This document shows, in pieces, positions 6,388 to 6,961 of a stretch of 6,961 nucleotides of DNA. The position numbers and the translations under genes are program-made. How positions within the stretch are numbered: the first letter of the stretch is position 1; the number at the start of each line of letters is the position of its first letter. The stretch spans positions 1 to 6,961 of the forward strand of contig JAGACP010000014.1 of the NCBI GenBank assembly GCA_017614055.1. The letters are read 5' to 3'. The notes under the pieces were generated by a model. The model searched no databases. It saw only the letters and a list, made by a program, of their open reading frames with translations, and was not told where the DNA came from. Origin of the DNA: Erysipelotrichaceae bacterium. Lineage in GTDB: Bacteria; Bacillota_I; Bacilli_A; Erysipelotrichales; Erysipelotrichaceae.

Positions 6388-6948
6388 ATGGATCTGAACG
6401 GTTTCGACGGAAAGATCGTAAGCATCACCATGAAAGACGGTGTCGTCTTTGAAGGTGAATGCCTGCATAATTCCGATGAATACTGCGAGCACGAATTTGG
6501 AAGAAATGAATCATCTTTGCAGATAGATGATTTTTTATTTTTCGAGAGCGACATAGAGAGAGTCGATGTCATAGAAGAGAAAGAGATATACATATGGGAT
6601 GACAGGCCCGAGCATCTCATGAAACTGGACAGGAAACCTTTCACGATGATCGAGGAAGGAACTAAGACCATCGAACTGCGTCTGTACGATGAGAAAAGGC
6701 AGAAGATCAATGTCGGAGACATCATCAGGTTCGAAAACGATCAGATGGAAGAGACGCTTCGCGTAACTGTTGAAGATCTGTACGTATTCGATGATTTCCG
6801 ACATCTGTTTGAAGTACTGCCTCTTCTTGATTGCGGATATACCGAAGAGAATATTGAAAATGCCGATCCGAAGGATATGAATGAATACTATCCTCCTGAA
6901 AGACAAGCCATGTATAAAGTCGTCGGCATAAAGGTTAAGCTGTATTAG
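6388..6948 (+). CDS. Small LSm-like/ASCH domain fusion protein
   Basis: The start at ATG 6388 is chosen because it lies 1 bp after the transporter stop and the product then begins directly with a domain; extending upstream would overlap the transporter by 15 codons. The 186-residue protein has an N-terminal segment (about 6-62) that reads like a small Sm-like beta barrel: GKIVSITMKDGVVFEGECL, then an acidic stretch ending SDIERVDVI. Residues about 74-186 are an ASCH domain, with the hallmark GxKxxExR motif perfect as G91-T-K93-T-I-E96-L-R98, followed by VGDIIRF and ending KVVGIKV. ASCH proteins are thought to bind RNA or nucleotides; some (YqfB) hydrolyse N4-acetylcytidine with a Lys/Thr/Glu triad, but here Glu sits where I recall the catalytic Thr, so that activity is doubtful. 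Only AGGTG at 6370-6374 could serve as a distant ribosome site, which suggests coupling to the transporter. Domain calls: ASCH firm, LSm-like tentative. Confidence 0.8.
   Translation: MDLNGFDGKIVSITMKDGVVFEGECLHNSDEYCEHEFGRNESSLQIDDFLFFESDIERVDVIEEKEIYIWDDRPEHLMKLDRKPFTMIEEGTKTIELRLYDEKRQKINVGDIIRFENDQMEETLRVTVEDLYVFDDFRHLFEVLPLLDCGYTEENIENADPKDMNEYYPPERQAMYKVVGIKVKLY
6509..6542 (+). terminator. Terminator-like hairpin and U-tract inside the LSm/ASCH gene
   Basis: AATCATCT (6509-6516) pairs with AGATGATT (6525-6532) around an 8-base loop and runs straight into TTTTTTATTTTT (6531-6542). The U-tract is good but the stem is A+T-rich (two G-C pairs), so efficiency would be low. It lies within the coding sequence between the two domains, making it a possible attenuator or a chance product of a Phe-Leu-Phe-Phe run. 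Confidence 0.25.
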
Positions 6949-6961
6949 ACTGTTCCATAAG

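Overview
All five genes in this window lie on the + strand. Low-GC Gram-positive style features (intrinsic terminators with U-tracts, AAAGGAGG-type ribosome binding site, AGA/AGG arginine codons, base composition near 50% GC by eye) and the protein families suggest a Bacillota bacterium, perhaps a gut Erysipelotrichia or Clostridia member. That placement is inference; no marker gene is present.

Region 1 (1-1293) is the 3' part of a secreted parallel beta-helix protein of the Cthe_2159-like carbohydrate-binding family. It ends in a Gly/Pro/acidic tail and is closed by an intrinsic terminator that begins on its stop codon.

Region 2 (about 1318-4711) is a three-gene unit: a tail-anchored twin zinc-ribbon protein, a secreted/membrane TPM-domain protein with two TPM repeats, and an SPFH (band 7) protein with a C-terminal zinc ribbon. 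Order and architecture match Bacillus subtilis ydjG-ydjH-ydjI, the genes that sit beside pspA (ydjF) and anchor PspA at the membrane during envelope stress. No pspA is present here. The first two genes are 1 bp apart; the third has its own strong ribosome binding site and possibly its own promoter. A GNRA-loop terminator ends the unit.

Region 3 (about 4723-6948) is a second unit: a Na+/phosphate cotransporter with a fused PhoU-like domain, whose start has no visible Shine-Dalgarno sequence and may be leaderless, followed after 1 bp by a small protein that appears to fuse an N-terminal LSm-like fold to a C-terminal ASCH domain. Both halves of that protein suggest RNA or nucleotide binding, but its function is unknown. 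No tRNA, rRNA, CRISPR array, insertion sequence or gene-free stretch above 300 bases was seen.
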